A DNA stretch of 64,000 nucleotides. It comes from Desulfoluna butyratoxydans. Lineage in GTDB: Bacteria; Desulfobacterota; Desulfobacteria; Desulfobacterales; Desulfolunaceae. Shown one piece after another: positions 25,520-34,373 of this stretch (the first letter of the stretch is position 1; each line of letters starts with the position of its first letter). Position numbers and translations under genes: made by a program. The notes beneath the pieces were generated by a model, which did no database searches, was not told the origin of the DNA, and was given only the letters and a program-made list of their open reading frames with translations. The DNA lies in the NCBI RefSeq assembly GCF_900699765.1, contig NZ_CAADHO010000002.1, positions 186,001 through 250,000 on the forward strand, written 5' to 3'.

Positions 25520-27049
25520 CTACCTGATCAGGGACTCACCGGTCATGGCATCGGGCTTGGCAAGGCCCATGAGATCCAGGAGGGTGGGAGCGACATCGGC
25601 GAGTTTGCCGGGTTTCAGGGTGACGCTGTTGCCGGTTCCGTCCACGAGGATCAGGGGCACGGGGTTGAGGGTGTGGGCGGTGTGGGCCCCTCCGTTGCCG
25701 TCGGTCATCTGCTCGGAGTTGCCGTGGTCTGCGGTAACCAGCAGGGCGCCGCCCTTGGCCTTGAAGGCCTCGACCACGCGGCCCACGCAGGTGTCCACGG
25801 TCTCCACGGCTTTGACGGCGGCTTCGATGATGCCGGTGTGGCCCACCATATCCATGTTGGCAAAGTTCACCACAATGAGCTTGTGATCCTTTTCTTCGAT
25901 CTGACGGATGAGCTCGTCGGCCACGGCCACGGCGCTCATCTCGGGGATGAGGTCGTAGGTGGGGAACTCCCGGGGCGAGGGAATGAGGCAGCGCTCTTCC
26001 TGCTCAAAGGGGCTCTCCTCCCCGCCGTTGAAGAAGTAGGTGACGTGGGCGTATTTTTCGGTCTCGGCGATGCGCAGCTGGGGAAGGCCAGCCTTGCTTA
26101 CCACCTCACCGAGGATGGCCTCATGGTGCTGGGGCCCGAAGGCCATGGGCAGCCCGAAACTCTCTTCATAGAGGGACATACAGACATAGGAAGCCAGGGT
26201 GGGCTTGATTTTTCGGGAAAACCCGTCAAATGCGTCCACGGTCATGGCCCGGGTGATCTGGCGGGCGCGGTCCGCGCGGAAGTTAAAGAAGATCACGGCG
26301 TCGCCGTCGGTGATGGTGCCCCCGTCGGTTCCCAGGGACACGGGCTTGACAAACTCATCGGTCTCCCCGCGGTCATAGGCGTGGGCCACGGCTTCTGCTG
26401 CATGGGTTTCGGCCATGCCCTCGCCTTCGGTGTAGAGGCGGTAGGCCGCTTCGGTGCGTTCCCAGCGGGTGTCCCGGTCCATGGCGTAGAACCGGCCGCA
26501 GAGGGTGGCAATGCGCGTGTTGGGAAAGTCTGACAGAAAGGCGTCCAGGGTTTCGATATAGCCCTTGCCGCTGTCCGGCGGGGTGTCCCTGCCGTCGAGG
26601 ATGGCGTGAATCCGCACGGACTCAATGCCCTTGTCACGGGCCATGCGTACGAGGGCCATGAGGTGGGTAAGCTGGCTGTGGACCCCGCCGTCGGAGACGA
26701 GCCCCATGAGGTGCAGGGTGGTGCCCTTTGCCTTAACGGCGTCCATGGCTTCAGAGAGGGTCTCGTTGTCGTAGAAGCTGCCGTCCTCAATGGCCCGGTC
26801 GATGCGCAGGAGGGTCTGGTACACAACGCGCCCGGCCCCGAGGTTGAGGTGTCCCACCTCGGAGTTGCCCATGATCCCTTCAGGAAGCCCCACAGCCTCT
26901 CCGGCACAGGCCAGGGTGGTGGTGGGACAATTCGCCGCAAGGGCGTCCAGGTTCGGAGTCTTTGCCAGTGCCACGGCGTTTCCCTCGGCATCGTCCCGAA
27001 GGCCCCAGCCGTCCAGTATCATCAGCATGCAGGGTCGTACAGTCGTCAA
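25520..27049 (-). CDS. gpmI: 2,3-bisphosphoglycerate-independent phosphoglycerate mutase
   Basis: A 509-residue iPGM that interconverts 3- and 2-phosphoglycerate in glycolysis/gluconeogenesis using two manganese ions. The alkaline phosphatase-type core is complete: LMILDGWG at the N-terminus, the phosphoserine site GNSEVGHLNLGAGR (Ser63), VHSQLTHL, GRDTPP, and the C-terminal metal sites NFANMDMVGHTG and TADHGNSEQM. The length is typical. The start is a TTG, with GGAG spaced correctly before it. It is the last gene of the rplU-to-gpmI cluster but is separated from rsfS by 337 bases that include a terminator and a repeat, so it probably has its own promoter. Confidence 0.96.
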   Translation of the reverse strand: MTTVRPCMLMILDGWGLRDDAEGNAVALAKTPNLDALAANCPTTTLACAGEAVGLPEGIMGNSEVGHLNLGAGRVVYQTLLRIDRAIEDGSFYDNETLSEAMDAVKAKGTTLHLMGLVSDGGVHSQLTHLMALVRMARDKGIESVRIHAILDGRDTPPDSGKGYIETLDAFLSDFPNTRIATLCGRFYAMDRDTRWERTEAAYRLYTEGEGMAETHAAEAVAHAYDRGETDEFVKPVSLGTDGGTITDGDAVIFFNFRADRARQITRAMTVDAFDGFSRKIKPTLASYVCMSLYEESFGLPMAFGPQHHEAILGEVVSKAGLPQLRIAETEKYAHVTYFFNGGEESPFEQEERCLIPSPREFPTYDLIPEMSAVAVADELIRQIEEKDHKLIVVNFANMDMVGHTGIIEAAVKAVETVDTCVGRVVEAFKAKGGALLVTADHGNSEQMTDGNGGAHTAHTLNPVPLILVDGTGNSVTLKPGKLADVAPTLLDLMGLAKPDAMTGESLIR

Positions 27050-27083
27050 TGGTCTCTCCTTTTTTCAATCGCAATTCAGCAAG

Positions 27084-27190
27084 GCCTGGCGAGGTGAGCC
27101 ACCTCGAAAGCTGATTGCCCTTGCGCTTTGGCCCTCGTTCCTCGGGCCAAAGCGCAAGGGCCTTCGGGCCGGGCTTCGCTCGACTCGTAA
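27084..27190 (-). repeat. modular palindromic element, type A (truncated copy)
   Basis: Only the hairpin half is present. CGAGGTG-AGC-CACCTCG is followed by a perfect 18-bp stem, 27117-27134 with 27144-27161, around TCGTTCCTC, then GGGCCGGGCTTCGCTCGACT. It lies between gpmI and rsfS. I see no feature in 27191-27340. Confidence 0.8.
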
Positions 27191-27341
27191 GCTGTAGGTT
27201 ATTCAGGCGTCGTCAGGTGATGAAGATGGCAAGCCCCCGGTCCATTTAGGCTCGAAAGCCGTCACCCATTCATCATCAACACAGCGTTTAGGCCAGGCCC
27301 CATACCCGATGTCCTATCAACCTGCTTTAGTCCCAAACGCA

Positions 27342-27367
27342 AAAAGGGTGCCCGCAGGCACCCTTTT
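27342..27367 (-). terminator. rho-independent terminator after rsfS
   Basis: AAAAGGGTGCC pairs perfectly with GGCACCCTTTT around a four-base loop, 20 bases beyond the rsfS stop. A T run follows on the minus strand. Confidence 0.9.
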
Positions 27368-27386
27368 CAACCGGTCACGCCATGGG

Positions 27387-27743
27387 CTACTCGATGCCCT
27401 CGTGGTCGATGACCACGGCATCTGCCCAGAGCCCGTCGAGATCGTAATAATCGCGGGTCTCTTCATAGAATACGTGGACGATGACGTCCCCGTAATCGAG
27501 GAGCACCCAGGAGCCTTCATCGAGGCCATCCACGGTAATGGGCTTGATCTCCTCTTTCTTCAGTTCGACTTTGATGTATTCACCGATGGCGGCCGCCTGC
27601 CGTGTGGAGCGGGCGCTGGCCAGGATGAAGACGTCGGTGTAGGAGGTGAGCTTGCGCACGTCCAGCACCTTGATATGTTCTGCTTTTCGACCCTTCACCG
27701 CCTTGATGATGGAGACGAGTCGGGGATCCAGCTCTTGGGTCAT
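27387..27743 (-). CDS. rsfS: ribosome silencing factor
   Basis: A 118-residue RsfS (Iojap/DUF143) protein. It binds ribosomal protein L14 and blocks joining of the ribosomal subunits when nutrients are scarce. The family core is clear: IIKAVKGRKAEHIKVLDVRKLTSYTDVFILASARSTRQAAAI, then GSWVLLDYGDVIVHVF. Its start overlaps the nadD stop (ATGA), so the two are translationally coupled, as in many bacteria. A terminator follows directly. Confidence 0.95.
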   Translation of the reverse strand: MTQELDPRLVSIIKAVKGRKAEHIKVLDVRKLTSYTDVFILASARSTRQAAAIGEYIKVELKKEEIKPITVDGLDEGSWVLLDYGDVIVHVFYEETRDYYDLDGLWADAVVIDHEGIE

Positions 27744-28435
27744 CTGTATAATCCTTTATCTTCGATATATCGGAGAACTTCCGGGTGGAGCAGATCCGTC
27801 GGACGGTCTCCCTGTTCAATGCATGTTCGGACATCCGTGGAGGACAAGGGCGACACCAGGGTCACCGAGAGGGGTACGATCCCGCACAAGGTCGGATGCA
27901 CGAAGCGCTTTTGCGCCGGGTCCCAGGCGTATCCGGAATCGATACGGTCCGTCAGGTAGCTCTGCAGCTCTCCGACGGGCAGGTCGCCGTGGGGAGTCCC
28001 GGGGCGGTTCACCACAATAATCCCGGCCATGGAGAGAATCAGCTTCTCATCCCGCCAGGTGTGAAAATCAAAAAAGGCGTCCACCCCCATGGTGAGGTAG
28101 AGCTCCGATTCCGGGCCCACCTCCTGCCGCAGGGTGCGCAGGGTGTCCACGGTAAACGAGGTGCCCTTGCGCTTCAGCTCCACGTCCGAGAGCACCACGG
28201 GCAGCCCGGCCATGGCCATCTTCAGCATGGCCATGCGATGCTCGGCTGAAACGATCTTTTTGCCCGGTTTATGGGGCGGCACCGCCGCAGGCACCACATA
28301 GAGCCCATCGGGCTCCAGAAGTCTCAAGATCTCTTTGACCACATGGGTGTGGGCCAGGTGAACCGGATTGAAGGTGCCACCGAAAACAACCACCTGGCCT
28401 GGCCTGCTCTGTTTGTTTGTCTCTTCCATTCCCAC
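27740..28435 (-). CDS. nadD: nicotinate-nucleotide adenylyltransferase
   Basis: A 231-residue NadD that joins nicotinate mononucleotide and ATP to give deamido-NAD. The nucleotidyltransferase motif GGTFNPVHLAH lies near residues 19-29, and the C-terminal ISSTD-like motif appears as PLSSTDVR. The first possible start is GTG (28435); an ATG two codons later (28429) is equally possible because the ribosome site is weak. It follows proA by 31 bases and overlaps rsfS by four. Confidence 0.95.
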   Translation of the reverse strand: MGMEETNKQSRPGQVVVFGGTFNPVHLAHTHVVKEILRLLEPDGLYVVPAAVPPHKPGKKIVSAEHRMAMLKMAMAGLPVVLSDVELKRKGTSFTVDTLRTLRQEVGPESELYLTMGVDAFFDFHTWRDEKLILSMAGIIVVNRPGTPHGDLPVGELQSYLTDRIDSGYAWDPAQKRFVHPTLCGIVPLSVTLVSPLSSTDVRTCIEQGDRPTDLLHPEVLRYIEDKGLYR

Positions 28436-28466
28436 CGGACTATTTCCCCACCGCTCTCTCGGGGCT

Positions 28467-29723
28467 TCAGCCCCTGATCTGACCGTCTCCGTAGACCACG
28501 AATTTTCGGCTTGTCAGCTCTTCGAGACCCATGGGACCGAAGGCGTGGAGCTTGGAGGTGCTGATGCCGATTTCAGCGCCCAGGCCCAGTTCGCCCCCGT
28601 CGTTAAACCGGGTGGAGGCGTTGACCATGACCGCAGACGAGTCGGCACCCTGGACAAACCGTTTGGCCGTCTCCTCGTTTTTGGTCACGATGGCCTCGGT
28701 GTGGCCGGAGTTGTACGCCGCGATGTGGTCCAACGCATCGTCCACGCTGTCCACCACCTTCACGGCCAGGGTGAGGTTCAGGTACTCGGCGGGCCAGTCG
28801 GATTCCTCGGCCTCTTCGGCCCAGGCCAGGTGCTTGCGTGTTTCGGGACACCCTTTAAGGGTAACCCCGGCCTCTTTAAAGGCCTCTCCCACCAGGGGCA
28901 GGAACGCCGACGCCACCTCTTTGTGAACGAGCATGGTTTCCATGGCGTTGCAGACACCGGGTCGCTGCACCTTGGCGTTGACACAGATGGCTTTGGCTTT
29001 TTCCAGGTCCGCCTCTTTGTCCACGTAGACGTGGCAGACCCCCTTGTAGTGCTTGAGCACGGGAATCAGGGAGTTGGCCGTCACAAACCGGATGAGGCCT
29101 TCGCCGCCCCGGGGGATCATGACGTCAATGAAATCTTCCTGCTTGAGCAGGATGTTCACCGCCTCGCGATCCCGCATGGGGATAAGCTGTACAACCTCTT
29201 TGGGCAGGCCGTTCTCCGTAAGGGCATCGGCAATGCATTCGGCAAGGACCGTGTTGGAATGAAACGCCTCGGAGCCTCCCCGCAAAATAATGGCGTTGCC
29301 CGCCTTCAGGCAGAGCCCGGCCGCGTCGATGGTGACGTTGGGGCGGGACTCGTAGATCATGCCGATAACCCCCAGGGGAATGCGCACCCGCGACACCTTG
29401 ATGCCGCTGGGTCTCTCTTCCGTGGAGGTGACCTCGCCCACGGGATCGGCCAGGTCCGCCACCTCGCGAAGGCCCCCTGCCATGGAGGCAATGGTGGCAT
29501 CCGTGATGGTAAGCCGGTCGATCATGGCCGGGGACAGGCCCATCTCCCGGGCCCGCTCGATGTCTTTCCTGTTTTCCGCCTGAATGGCGTCTGCCCGGGT
29601 TTCGATCTTGTCGGCAATGGAGAAGAGGACACGGTTTTTCTGATCCGTGGTGGCGGCGGCCACGTCACGGGCCGCTTTTTTCGCCTGCCTGGCCATCTCA
29701 ACAATAGTCGCTTCTACGCTCAT
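28467..29723 (-). CDS. proA: glutamate-5-semialdehyde dehydrogenase
   Basis: A 418-residue NADPH-dependent gamma-glutamyl phosphate reductase, the second step of proline synthesis from glutamate. The aldehyde dehydrogenase fold is recognisable from LGVIGMIYESRPNVT, KAGNAIILRGGSEA and the active-site RPGVCNAMET. The length is that of the family. GGGAG precedes the ATG. proB lies immediately upstream, and the two products are known to act together; proC is not in the window. Confidence 0.97.
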   Translation of the reverse strand: MSVEATIVEMARQAKKAARDVAAATTDQKNRVLFSIADKIETRADAIQAENRKDIERAREMGLSPAMIDRLTITDATIASMAGGLREVADLADPVGEVTSTEERPSGIKVSRVRIPLGVIGMIYESRPNVTIDAAGLCLKAGNAIILRGGSEAFHSNTVLAECIADALTENGLPKEVVQLIPMRDREAVNILLKQEDFIDVMIPRGGEGLIRFVTANSLIPVLKHYKGVCHVYVDKEADLEKAKAICVNAKVQRPGVCNAMETMLVHKEVASAFLPLVGEAFKEAGVTLKGCPETRKHLAWAEEAEESDWPAEYLNLTLAVKVVDSVDDALDHIAAYNSGHTEAIVTKNEETAKRFVQGADSSAVMVNASTRFNDGGELGLGAEIGISTSKLHAFGPMGLEELTSRKFVVYGDGQIRG

Positions 29724-29791
29724 GGGTCTGTCACTCCCTGGTCAGATGAAATGAGGATGAAATGGATGCTTCCGTGTATCCGGACCCGCCG

Positions 29792-30931
29792 TTAAGGGGC
29801 CGTGACCGTGACCACCAGGTTGTCCCGGTGAATCACCTCATCGTACTCCTTGGATCCCAGGCGCTCGGCAATCTGGTCGGTCTTCAGCCCTTTGATGGCC
29901 CGGATGTCTTCGGCGTTAAAGTTGGTGAGCCCGCGTCCCAGCTCGTTTCCCCGGGCGTCGCACACGGCCACGGCCGCGCCCACCTCAAAACTTCCGGAGA
30001 CATTGAGAATACCGCTGGGCAAAAGGCTTTTTCCACGTTCCACAAGGGCTTTGACCGCTCCGTCGTCCACGGTGACCTCGCCAAAGGTCTGGGAGGTGAA
30101 GCCGATCCACCGTTTCCGGCTTCCCAGCTTGTCGGCGCGGGGCACGAAAAAAGTTCCCTGGGCCACGCCCTGGAACAGATCGGTGAGGACCTTGGGCCGG
30201 GAGCCGCAGGCGATGACCATGGGAACGCCCGAGGCCATGCTCTTTTTCGCCGCCTCGATCTTGGTCCACATGCCGCCGGTGCCCATGACGCCGGGACGCC
30301 CCTTGGCAGAGGCTTCAATGGCCGGGGTGATCTTGTCCACGATCTCAAGGCGTTTGGCATCCGGGTTGATCCGGGGATCGCCGTCGTACAGGCCGTCGAT
30401 ATCGGTGAGGTTGATGAGCAGGTCCGCGTCCAGAAGAAGGGCGATCATGGCCGAGAGGTTGTCGTTGTCGCCAAAGCGGATCTCGTCGGTCACCACGGTG
30501 TCGTTTTCGTTGATGATGGGAACCACCCCCCAGGCAAGAAGGGTATTGAGGGTGTTCCGTGCGTTGAGGTAGCGTCCCCTGTGGGAGAGGTCGTTGCGCG
30601 TGAGAAGAACCTGAGCCACCTTGAGACCGGCCTCGGCAAAGCGCAGCTCGTACTCAAGGATAAGCCCTGCCTGACCCACGGCGGCCGCCGCCTGTTTCTC
30701 AGGCATGCTGGCGGGCTTGCGCCCCAGGGCCACCTTGGCGACCCCTGCGGCCACGGCACCGGAGGAGACGAGGATCATTTCGCGTCCCCCCTGGCTCAGG
30801 GCAGCCATCTGGCGGCTGATGGAGGCCACCACGTTGTGGTTGATCCCCCCGTCAAAGGAGAGGACCCCGCTCCCCACTTTCACCACCACCCGACGGGCGT
30901 GGTCAAAAAGTCGTTTCTGGTCTTTATCCAT
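29792..30931 (-). CDS. proB: glutamate 5-kinase
   Basis: A 379-residue ATP-dependent kinase that phosphorylates glutamate, the feedback-regulated first step of proline synthesis. The amino acid kinase domain (RRVVVKVGSGVL, ILVSSGAVAAG, INENDTV, TGGMWTKIEAAKKS) is followed by a C-terminal PUA domain (about 285-365). Earlier in-frame starts exist up to 31021. The ATG giving MDKDQKRLFD is chosen because GAGG is spaced seven bases from it and it fits the family N-terminus. Confidence 0.96.
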   Translation of the reverse strand: MDKDQKRLFDHARRVVVKVGSGVLSFDGGINHNVVASISRQMAALSQGGREMILVSSGAVAAGVAKVALGRKPASMPEKQAAAAVGQAGLILEYELRFAEAGLKVAQVLLTRNDLSHRGRYLNARNTLNTLLAWGVVPIINENDTVVTDEIRFGDNDNLSAMIALLLDADLLINLTDIDGLYDGDPRINPDAKRLEIVDKITPAIEASAKGRPGVMGTGGMWTKIEAAKKSMASGVPMVIACGSRPKVLTDLFQGVAQGTFFVPRADKLGSRKRWIGFTSQTFGEVTVDDGAVKALVERGKSLLPSGILNVSGSFEVGAAVAVCDARGNELGRGLTNFNAEDIRAIKGLKTDQIAERLGSKEYDEVIHRDNLVVTVTAP

Positions 30932-31160
30932 GAGATAGCCTCGCAAAACGTCAAACATCAAACAGGCCATATCGCGTTGCGATATGCGATGATTCAGGTC
31001 CTCGGTACAGCACATGGCCATGTTGCGAGGCGCTCTGGCGGTGACGAATCACGAACGCATCATCCACGGGGGTCTCGCAAAAGAATTGAACAAGCCAAGG
31101 CAACCGGGCCGTCGAAACGACAAAAACGGCATGAGACAGACGGCGCGCTGAGCGCCGGTC

Positions 31161-32168
31161 TTACTCATCCCGTTCGGTGCCGTTGACCGCCTGGTTCAAC
31201 TTCGCTTTAAGGGTGTCCACCCCTTGGGTCGACGCCGCTGAAATACGCAGGACAGGCGTGTCTCCCAATGCCTTTTCAAAGGCATCGGCGTTCTCCTCCG
31301 CCCCGGTGATGTCCAGCTTGTTGAGAACCACAAGCTGTTCCCTCTCCTTGAGTGTGTCGCTGAAGAGAAAAAGCTCCCGGTTGATGGCATCGTACTGGGC
31401 CAGTGGATTGTCCGGGTCGATGGCTGAGGCATCAATGAGGTGCACCAGCATGCGTGTGCGTTCAATGTGCTTGAGAAACGTCGTTCCCAGGCCAACGCCT
31501 TCATGGGCCCCTTCGATGAGACCGGGAATATCGGCCACGGCAAAGGGTTCACCCCACTCATGCTGAACCATACCGATGCTGGGGGTCAGGGTGGTAAAGG
31601 GGTAGTCGGCCGTTTTGGGTCGGGCCGACGAGATGACTCGAATGAGGGTCGACTTTCCGGCATTGGGGAACCCGACGATCCCCACATCCGCAAGCAGTTT
31701 CAGCTCGAGATGGATGGTCAGGACTTCGCCCTCTTCGCCGGTCTGGGCAAAACGGGGGGCTCGGTTGCGCGACGTGGTAAACCGTTTGTTTCCGCGCCCC
31801 CCCTGACCGCCCTTGGCGATCACAAAGCGTTCACCGGGGTTCACGAAGTCATGAATGATCTCCCCGGTTTCTGCATTGCTGACCACCGTGCCGGCAGGGA
31901 GATATACAACGATATCTTTACCGTTTTTGCCGTGTCGGTTGGCACCCATGCCGTAGCCGCCGTTGTCGGCTTTGATCAGACGCTTGTGCCTGAACTCGTA
32001 CAGGGTGCGCGTGTTGATCGTGGCTTCGAGAACCACGTCACCGCCGTCGCCGCCATCTCCGCCGTCGGGGCCTCCGAATTCGATGAACTTCTCTCGTCGA
32101 AAGCTGACGCAGCCCCTGCCTCCGTTACCGGATTGAACAGTGATGGTTGCTTCGTCTATGAATTTCAC
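31161..32168 (-). CDS. obgE: Obg/CgtA family GTPase
   Basis: A 335-residue ribosome-associated GTPase involved in 50S assembly and stress responses. The glycine-rich Obg fold at residues 1-158 ([22 protein letters not shown]) is followed by a G domain with [22 protein letters not shown] and NKLD. It lacks the extra C-terminal domain of some Obg proteins. Its ATG overlaps the rpmA stop by four bases, so translation is coupled to that of the ribosomal protein. Confidence 0.97.
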   Translation of the reverse strand: MKFIDEATITVQSGNGGRGCVSFRREKFIEFGGPDGGDGGDGGDVVLEATINTRTLYEFRHKRLIKADNGGYGMGANRHGKNGKDIVVYLPAGTVVSNAETGEIIHDFVNPGERFVIAKGGQGGRGNKRFTTSRNRAPRFAQTGEEGEVLTIHLELKLLADVGIVGFPNAGKSTLIRVISSARPKTADYPFTTLTPSIGMVQHEWGEPFAVADIPGLIEGAHEGVGLGTTFLKHIERTRMLVHLIDASAIDPDNPLAQYDAINRELFLFSDTLKEREQLVVLNKLDITGAEENADAFEKALGDTPVLRISAASTQGVDTLKAKLNQAVNGTERDE

Positions 32169-32419
32169 GCGGCATATACACTGACTTTTTTGCGGCTGCG
32201 ACCCATGCGCTCATACTTGACCACACCGTCGATGGTGGCAAAGAGGGTGAAGTCTTTGCCAAGGCCGACGTTATTGCCGGGGTGGATGGAGGTGCCAACC
32301 TGACGAACAAGGATGTTGCCGGATTTAACCGCCTCGCCACCGTACTTCTTGATCCCGCGTCGCTGCGCGTTACTGTCGCGACCGTTTTTGGTACTGCCGC
32401 CAGCTTTTTTATGTGCCAT
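32165..32419 (-). CDS. rpmA: 50S ribosomal protein L27
   Basis: An 84-residue L27 ([21 protein letters not shown], then [23 protein letters not shown]). It lies at the peptidyl transferase centre of the 50S subunit. The N-terminus is the short form without the Firmicutes-type cleavable extension. It follows rplU by 154 bases and overlaps obgE by four; the order rplU-rpmA-obgE is widely conserved. Confidence 0.98.
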   Translation of the reverse strand: MAHKKAGGSTKNGRDSNAQRRGIKKYGGEAVKSGNILVRQVGTSIHPGNNVGLGKDFTLFATIDGVVKYERMGRSRKKVSVYAA

Positions 32420-32573
32420 TTCGAATACTCCTTAAAGCCGTGTAGGTGTCTGTATGGAGGTGCTGCCGCTAAAAAAACCCAATGCCCACCGCAAGGGGAG
32501 GGCACCTCTGTTGTTCACTGATTTTTCTGCCGGCATCACGTCCTGCGGAAGCTCCGCACGCGGAGCGGCCGAC

Positions 32574-32885
32574 TTACGCCTTGATCGTGTTGATTTTAAC
32601 GGCGGTATAGGGCTGACGATGGCCCTGCATCTTGCGATACCGCTTGCGGCGCTTGTACTTGAATACAAGAACCTTCTTGGACTTGTCCTGCTCGACGATG
32701 GTGCCGGTCACTTCGGCGCCCTCGAGAACGGGTGCTCCCAGGGCAACATCGGTGCCGTCGGAGGTCATCAGGACCTGATCGAAGGTCACGGTGGATCCGA
32801 CGTCCCCGGCGAGCTTCTCAACTCGCAGGATCTCGCCTTCCTGAACCTTATATTGCTTGCCGCCCGTAGCAACTACAGCATACAT
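32574..32885 (-). CDS. rplU: 50S ribosomal protein L21
   Basis: A 103-residue L21 (MYAVVATGGKQYKVQEGEILRVEKL, then KYKRRKRYRKMQGHRQPYT), a 23S rRNA-binding protein. It is the first gene of the rplU-rpmA-obgE-proB-proA-nadD-rsfS unit, with GGGAG nine bases before its ATG and a good vegetative promoter about 60 bases upstream. Confidence 0.98.
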   Translation of the reverse strand: MYAVVATGGKQYKVQEGEILRVEKLAGDVGSTVTFDQVLMTSDGTDVALGAPVLEGAEVTGTIVEQDKSKKVLVFKYKRRKRYRKMQGHRQPYTAVKINTIKA

Positions 32886-32943
32886 AGTTTATTCTCCCAA
32901 TTGTGCTTTCTAACTTGAGCCTCTGGATCAAAAAAACCCAACC

Positions 32944-32971
32944 ATTCTAAAAACCTTAAGCGATTTGTCAA
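32944..32971 (-). promoter_or_regulatory. rplU operon promoter
   Basis: On the minus strand a consensus TTGACA -35 box (32966-32971) and TAGAAT -10 box (32944-32949) are 16 bases apart, 58 bases before the rplU start. This is the best sigma-70 promoter in the window. Confidence 0.8.
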
Positions 32972-33085
32972 GAAATATTTTGCATTTTTCGCGTAAGGGT
33001 AGCCCTCACCCGTGAAAATGCCGACAAATCCGGGGTTCCGTTGTGGGTCTCACATGTTGTGGGCTGTCATAACCGGCCCACGCGG

Positions 33086-33106
33086 GACCATGATCACATC
33101 ATGGTC
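33086..33106. promoter_or_regulatory. perfect palindrome of unknown role
   Basis: GACCATGAT pairs with ATCATGGTC around CAC, in the gap between the rplU promoter and the end of the deacetylase gene. It has no T run. It could be an operator for the rplU unit or a processing hairpin. Confidence 0.4.
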
Positions 33107-33166
33107 AATCCCCTACAATACCACGGCAAAAAAAAATTTCAACCCAAAGCTTTCCCTGCCACGGAA

Positions 33167-34108
33167 TCACGGTTGCGCCACCAGGGCAGAGGGCCGAACC
33201 AGGGTCACCCGCCGATGAATCTCCGGCATCATCTCCGCAAGGACCGTGCAGGTGACCTTGTGGGGGTGGCCGATGCCCACGGCGCTGCCGTGCTTCTCGG
33301 CAATGGCCAGCATCTTCTTCACCTGGCGCACCACGGCCTCACGGGACTGGACATGGTCCAGAAAGACGTCCCGCTCGGCAAAGGGTACCTGCATGAGCCG
33401 GGCTGCCGACCGGCTCACCGTCTTTGACGATGTGCGGCTGTCGATGAAGTAGAGCCCCTTCTGCTTTAAAAGGGTCATCACCTGGTACATCTGCGGAGAC
33501 AGGGAGGTGAGCCTGGAGCCCATGTGGTTGTTCACCCCCTTGACCCCGGGATAAGCCGTGAGGTTCGCCTCCAGGGTCTGGAGCAGCTGGTCCGGGTCCA
33601 TGGCCTCGAAAAGCGCTCCGGGACCGGGATCCACCCTGGGATATTCGTTGGGTTCCATGGGCTGATGAAGCATAAGCTCCATCCCCTTTTTCCGGGCCGC
33701 TCCGGCAATGTCCTTGCCGTGGGGGCTGCCGGGAAGAATGGAGAGGGTGATGTTCGAATCCAGAGCCATGAGGTCATAGGCCGCGGACTCGCTGTACCCG
33801 ATGTCGTCGATGATCAGGACCAGGGTGGGTTTGTGGGGCGCCGGCGGTACCACCGGACGTTCCTCCCGGTCGGGCACCGCGTGTTTTTCAAACACCTCAT
33901 ACTGGGGAGGGATGGTGGCAAGGTCGGACTTGCGCACCGCCGCGTGTTTCTGGGGCACCATCCTGGGGGGCAGGTACTTTATCAGCAAAAGGCCTGACAC
34001 CACCACGATACACGCCACAAGCGATATGGCAAAAGCCACCCGCCCGAATGAACTGCTGGAGGGCGCCTTTGCGCTCCCTTTTTTCTTCTTTTTTTTGGCC
34101 CCTGCCAT
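33167..34108 (-). CDS. divergent polysaccharide deacetylase family protein
   Basis: A 313-residue protein with a lysine-rich start (AGAKKKKKKGSAK), one N-terminal membrane anchor (about residues 24-46) and a periplasmic domain of the divergent polysaccharide deacetylase family (LVLIIDDIGYSESAAYDLMAL, LMLHQPMEPNEYP, GVNNHMGSRLTS, FIDSRTSSKT). The family resembles carbohydrate esterase family 4; its substrate is unproven, but genetic linkage to ctpA and envC points to the cell wall. GAAAGGGAGACC before the ATG fixes the start. It is the last gene of the ftsE-ftsX-envC-ctpA cluster, separated from ctpA by 265 bases. Confidence 0.85.
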   Translation of the reverse strand: MAGAKKKKKKGSAKAPSSSSFGRVAFAISLVACIVVVSGLLLIKYLPPRMVPQKHAAVRKSDLATIPPQYEVFEKHAVPDREERPVVPPAPHKPTLVLIIDDIGYSESAAYDLMALDSNITLSILPGSPHGKDIAGAARKKGMELMLHQPMEPNEYPRVDPGPGALFEAMDPDQLLQTLEANLTAYPGVKGVNNHMGSRLTSLSPQMYQVMTLLKQKGLYFIDSRTSSKTVSRSAARLMQVPFAERDVFLDHVQSREAVVRQVKKMLAIAEKHGSAVGIGHPHKVTCTVLAEMMPEIHRRVTLVRPSALVAQP

Positions 34109-34244
34109 GGTCTCCCTTTCCCGGTTCCACTTATCGCAGCCACCCCGCGGTGGCACCACACAGTCATTTTTTTCGTGCCGCAACCATTCAGCGCCAAAGC
34201 GCATCCGCCTAAAAGAAAATGCTTTCAAGCCATTGTCTTCAATG

Positions 34245-34296
34245 CCTGTTTGTTCAACGTATTAAACGTTTAGCCCCCGGCGGGGCCGCCGGAGGC
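34245..34296 (-). repeat. modular palindromic element, B end only
   Basis: CCTGTTTGTTCAACG, then TTAAACGTTTAGCCCCCGGC and CCGCCGGAGGC at 34286-34296. This is the B end of the modular element without its partner, between ctpA and the deacetylase gene. Confidence 0.7.
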
Positions 34297-34373
34297 ATAA
34301 AAACTGAATCGTTACGTCGCCCCTTCATACCCCAAGGAGGGGGGCAAGGTCATGGAAAAATCGCCCGACCCCA